Source: an uncultured Eubacteriales bacterium (GTDB taxonomy: Bacteria; Bacillota; Clostridia; Oscillospirales; CAG-382). Taken from it: a DNA stretch of 8,749 nucleotides. How positions within the stretch are numbered: the stretch's first letter is position 1; every line of letters begins with the position of its first letter. The notes beneath the pieces were generated by a model. The model saw nothing but the letters and a program-made list of their open reading frames with translations. It was not told the origin of the DNA and did no database searches. Positions 7,401 through 8,749 of this stretch are shown here, one piece after another. Location of the stretch: NCBI GenBank assembly GCA_900548115.1, contig URJL01000065.1:1-8749 (forward strand). Reading direction: 5' to 3'. The position numbers and the translations under genes are program-made.

Positions 7401-8509
7401 CCGTCGTTTCGGTGGAAACGCAGGGCGATTCCGATTCGATCATCGATCTGATGGAGGGCGGGAGCTTGAGCTATATCGTCTATACGGGCGCGGTCAAGGA
7501 CGCGACGGTCGGCGATTATACCAAGCTCCATCGCCGCGCCATGCAGCTTGCCATTCCGTGCGTGACCTCGCTCGATACGGCAAACGCGCTCGCCGATATC
7601 ATCGAGAGCCGTTTCCATTATAACAATACCGAGCTTGTCGATATCAACGCCATGCGCACCTTCCGCCGCAAGATCCCGTTTGCCAAAATGCAGTCGTGCG
7701 GAAACGATTATATCTTCATCGAGAATTTCGACGGCAGCATCACCTGCCCCGAATCGCTGTGTATCAATCTTTGCGCGCCGCATTACGGAATCGGCGGCGA
7801 CGGCATTGTGCTGATCGAAAAGTCGAAAATTGCCGACGCCAAAATGCGCTCCTTTAACCGCGACGGAAGCGAGGGAAAAATGGCGGGCAACAATATCCGC
7901 TGTGTGGCGAAATATCTTTATGACAAGGGCTATGTGCGGAGCGAATACATGACGATCGAAACGGGATGCGGCGTACATACGATGCATCTGTATCTGCGCG
8001 ACGGCAAGGTCAATTCCGTGACCGTCCGCATGGGACGCGCCGATTTCGACCCCGAGCATCTGCCGGCGGCTGTTTCGGAATCGGTCATGGTGGATTATCC
8101 GCTCACGATCGGCGAAAAGACCTATTCCGTAACGTGCGTTTCGGTCGGAAACCCGCACTGCGTGGTCTTTACCGAGGCGATCGACGGGCCGGAGCTTGAA
8201 AAGATCGGACCGGAATTCGAGTTTTCTCCGATCTTCCCCGAGCGTATCAACACCGAATTTGTGCGCTTTATCGACGATAAGACCTTGCGTATGCGCGTGT
8301 GGGAGCGCGGAAACGGTGAAACGCTTGCCTGCGGAACGGGTGCCTGCGCCGCCGTCGCCGCCGCCGTGCGCAAAGGCATGTGTGATTCGGGCGAGGAGAT
8401 CACGGTCAAGCTTCCCGGCGGCGATCTCGTCGTGCAGTGTGACCCCGACGGAATGCTGACCCTGACGGGCAACGCCGTGATGGTATACGAGGGCGTATTC
8501 GAATACTAA
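4472..8509 (+). CDS. carB: Carbamoyl-phosphate synthase large subunit fused to a diaminopimelate epimerase domain (CarB-DapF)
   Basis: A 1345-residue protein. Ordinary CarB is about 1060-1075 residues and DapF about 275. Residues 1-~545 are the first synthetase half (GSGPIVIGQ, 14-22; RPAFTLGGSGGG; EVNPRVSRSS), which activates bicarbonate. Residues ~546-930 are the second half (GSGPIRIGQG from ~550; RPSYVIGGQ; EVNPRASRTVP), which phosphorylates carbamate. Residues ~930-1060 are the MGS-like regulatory domain (ATSGTA, 963-968; CVTSLDTANALADII), ending at NTELVDINAMR, where a free-standing clostridial CarB would normally stop. DapF-like sequence then begins almost at once (IPFAKMQSCGND, 1068-1079). 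The frame is continuous with no stop and no change in base composition at the joint. AAAGGAG lies six bases before the start. Roles: carbamoyl phosphate synthesis with CarA, and possibly LL-/meso-DAP epimerisation or a regulatory role for the added domain. A lost stop codon between adjacent genes is the simplest origin (inference). Confidence 0.95.
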   Translation: MPRDNSVRKVLVIGSGPIVIGQAAEFDYAGAQGCRVLRDEGINVVLVNSNPATIMTDKNLADEIYLEPLNAETVRRIIEKERPDGLLAGLGGQTGLTIAMQLHADGTLKKYGVRLLGSDIDAINTAEDRELFRDAMKKIGQPTVPSEIAEDIETALAAAKKIGYPVIVRPAFTLGGSGGGICENEEEFRITAETGLELSPITQILVEKCISGWKEIEFETMRDGVGNVIAVCSMENFDPVGIHTGDSIVAAPALTLSDKEYQMLRSASLDIISSIGIVGGCNCQFALNPESFEYAVIEVNPRVSRSSALASKATGYPIAKITAKIALGYTLDEIPNDITGKTCACFEPTLDYVVVKFPKWPFDKFAGSSRKLGTQMKATGEVMAIGQSFEAALMKAVRGAEISADTLNMPPLTDEPLEVRLLQQNDRRAFTVFEALKNGYTVEKLHEMTKIDEWFLYKLKNLADFELHLAKDGLCEGDYKKAKRLGYPDEVITRLTGEKNLPSIPCSYKMVDTCGAEFDAETPYFYSSYDEECESRAFRRSGKPVVMVLGSGPIRIGQGIEFDYSSVHCVWTLRKMGYDVVIVNNNPETVSTDYDTADRLYFEPLCKEDVFNIIRVEKPVGVVVAFGGQTAIKLTGFLDKQGIKILGTSAESIDIAEDRSRFDELLENFGIRRPKGMGVHSVEEAVRAAESLGYPVLLRPSYVIGGQNMTISRSRAQTVKYMETILSGGIENPVLVDKYMPGTELEVDVISDGKDVLIPGIMEHIERAGVHSGDSIAVYPPYNLNDRFLKKIVDCSEKLALALGTKGLVNIQYLIYEGELYVIEVNPRASRTVPYISKVTNVPMVDIASRVMLGEALLDLGYGTGLYRTPPYYAVKVPVFSFEKLSDANSILGPEMKSTGEVLGIGKTMAEALFKGLCAAGFSVPSQGDRKAAGVLLSVEENDYQEILSLAKRFYDMGLTLYATSGTARNIQKLGIPVVSVETQGDSDSIIDLMEGGSLSYIVYTGAVKDATVGDYTKLHRRAMQLAIPCVTSLDTANALADIIESRFHYNNTELVDINAMRTFRRKIPFAKMQSCGNDYIFIENFDGSITCPESLCINLCAPHYGIGGDGIVLIEKSKIADAKMRSFNRDGSEGKMAGNNIRCVAKYLYDKGYVRSEYMTIETGCGVHTMHLYLRDGKVNSVTVRMGRADFDPEHLPAAVSESVMVDYPLTIGEKTYSVTCVSVGNPHCVVFTEAIDGPELEKIGPEFEFSPIFPERINTEFVRFIDDKTLRMRVWERGNGETLACGTGACAAVAAAVRKGMCDSGEEITVKLPGGDLVVQCDPDGMLTLTGNAVMVYEGVFEY
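7652..8509 (+). other. dapF: DapF-like domain of the fusion, lacking the first catalytic cysteine
   Basis: Residues 1061-1345, a full-length DAP epimerase fold with both pseudo-symmetric halves. Family marks are KMQSCGNDY (1072-1080), HYGIGGDGIVLIE, FNRDGSEGKMAGNNIRC (1128-1144), VGNPHCVVF, PERINTEFV, and ETLACGTGACA. The family pattern N-x-D-G-S-x(4)-C-G-N places the first active-site cysteine (Cys73 of Haemophilus influenzae DapF) at residue 1138. Codon 7883-7885 is GCG (alanine), and the following GNG is GNN. The second active-site cysteine (Cys217 equivalent) is present as Cys1287 (8330-8332). Cys1144 corresponds to the conserved non-catalytic cysteine of the RC pair. An internal start at the ATG at 7652 is conceivable, but no Shine-Dalgarno sequence precedes it. 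The domain may be a weak or altered epimerase, a dehydratase- or binding-type derivative, or a clade variant using a different acid/base. Confidence 0.85.
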
Positions 8510-8520
8510 CCCCTACGGGG
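8510..8520 (+). other. Short CCCC/GGGG hairpin right after the stop
   Basis: CCCC (8510-8513) and GGGG (8517-8520) with a TAC loop sit directly after the TAA. The stem is short. The CGGGG part may be the left edge of the repeat element, since CGGGG also precedes the hairpin near position 5. No T-run follows. Confidence 0.3.
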
Positions 8521-8530
8521 AGTGTTTGCC

Positions 8531-8567
8531 GTGAAGTGAGATTCCGATGGTCGGAATCTCACTTCAC
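8531..8567 (+). terminator. Perfect 17-bp hairpin downstream of carB-dapF, possible terminator
   Basis: GTGAAGTGAGATTCCGA (8531-8547) pairs perfectly with 8551-8567 around a TGG loop (8548-8550). A run of six T (8574-8579) begins six bases after the stem. That is further away than in a textbook intrinsic terminator, but it could still end the operon transcript. The structure is also the hairpin module of the repeat element, so its primary identity may be the repeat, with termination as a side effect. Confidence 0.6.
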
Positions 8568-8580
8568 ATTACCTTTTTTA

Positions 8581-8690
8581 TGTCGGCAAAACTTCGCCTT
8601 GTCTATGTTATGTCGGCAAAACTTCGCCTTATCTATGTTATATCGGCGATAGCTTGCCCTGCCCATGTTATGCCGGCACGAAATTTTGAT
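8581..8690. repeat. 30-bp tandem repeats within the downstream element
   Basis: Units at 8581-8610 and 8611-8640 differ at one base (G/A at unit position 21). The unit at 8641-8670 matches the first at 22 of 30 bases. A partial unit (TGCCGGCA) starts at 8671 and runs into the element's tail. Unit edges are TGTCGGCAAAACTTCGCC at the left and TATGTTA at the right. Units are contiguous with no spacers, so this is not a CRISPR array. Confidence 0.9.
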
Positions 8691-8715
8691 GTGCAACGAG
8701 AAGCAAAGCTTGGGT

Positions 8716-8735
8716 CAAGCCTTCTCGAAGGCTTG
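8716..8735. repeat. 8-bp inverted repeat with CTCG tetraloop
   Basis: CAAGCCTT (8716-8723) pairs with AAGGCTTG (8728-8735) around CTCG (8724-8727). An alternative pairing, GAGAAG (8698-8703) with CTTCTC (8721-8726), competes with it. No T-run follows on either strand, so terminator function is not supported. The final 14 bases of the window are G-rich and show no gene start. Confidence 0.6.
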
Positions 8736-8749
8736 CGGGGTGTCGGGGC

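Larger units (their letters stand above)
8516..8697. repeat. Intergenic repeat element, downstream copy
   Basis: Second copy of the element seen at 5-123, in the same orientation: CGGGG edge, GTGAA...TTCAC hairpin, 30-base units beginning TGTCGG, then the conserved tail AAATTTTGATGTGCAAC (8681-8697). It is about 60 bases longer than the upstream copy, which equals two extra 30-base units. No coding capacity is seen. Two same-oriented copies flanking the whole five-gene block suggest a family dispersed through the genome; further copies outside the window are expected but cannot be seen here. Confidence 0.75.

Noticed and set aside
7883..7885. Taking Cys1144 (in NNIRC) as the DapF catalytic cysteine
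   Set aside because: In the family pattern the catalytic residue is the cysteine before G-N, six positions earlier. Cys1144 aligns with the second, non-catalytic cysteine of the motif.
6836..8158. Minus-strand open frame of 440 codons opposite the CarB-DapF junction
   Set aside because: It is again a shadow frame with no recognisable domain. It does cross the junction, but gives no sign of an overlapping gene.
8581..8690. CRISPR-like short repeats
   Set aside because: Units are contiguous with no unique spacers, decay steadily, and no cas genes are present.
8698..8749. End of a convergent gene at the right edge
   Set aside because: No frame with recognisable protein sequence is visible, and the stretch is dominated by competing inverted repeats.

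Overview
The window holds one co-directional block of five biosynthetic genes on the + strand: argB, argD, argF, carA and a very long carB. The block lies between two related non-coding repeat elements. GC content is moderate to high. Shine-Dalgarno sites are strong and well spaced (AAGAGG, GGAGGA, AAAGGA, GGGAG, AAAGGAG). Gene order and protein style, including a CarB ending close to NTELVDINAMR, suggest a Clostridia-type Firmicute, perhaps an uncultured gut lineage of the Oscillospirales kind. The finer placement is a guess.

Layout: 1-170 is a leader with a degenerate repeat element (hairpin, one ~30-bp unit, conserved tail) that carries the best promoter candidate for the operon. argB (171-1037) and argD (1038-2210) abut with no gap. 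argF (2298-3284) follows after 87 bases. A short gap (3285-3414) holds stacked hairpins that look like a terminator or attenuator. carA (3415-4485) overlaps the last gene by 14 bases. The last gene (4472-8509) encodes a 1345-residue protein. Its first ~1060 residues are a complete carbamoyl-phosphate synthase large subunit, and the remaining ~280 are a full-length diaminopimelate epimerase (DapF) fold joined in frame. The tail (8510-8749) holds a second, larger copy of the repeat element, with a perfect 17-bp hairpin and three 30-bp tandem units, followed by another hairpin.

How the genes work together: ArgB phosphorylates N-acetylglutamate and ArgD aminates the semialdehyde to N-acetylornithine. 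Once the acetyl group is removed (argJ/argE not in the window), ArgF joins ornithine to carbamoyl phosphate made by CarA/CarB, giving citrulline. argC, argJ, argG and argH are not in the window. DapF belongs to the lysine/peptidoglycan branch (LL-DAP to meso-DAP), so the fusion ties a cell-wall/lysine activity to arginine/pyrimidine supply.

Most noteworthy: (1) the CarB-DapF fusion; (2) the DapF domain appears to lack the first of the two catalytic cysteines (Ala1138 in the motif that normally reads CGN), while the second (Cys1287) is kept; (3) the paired hairpin plus 30-bp-repeat elements bracketing the operon, whose stems differ in sequence yet keep their pairing.
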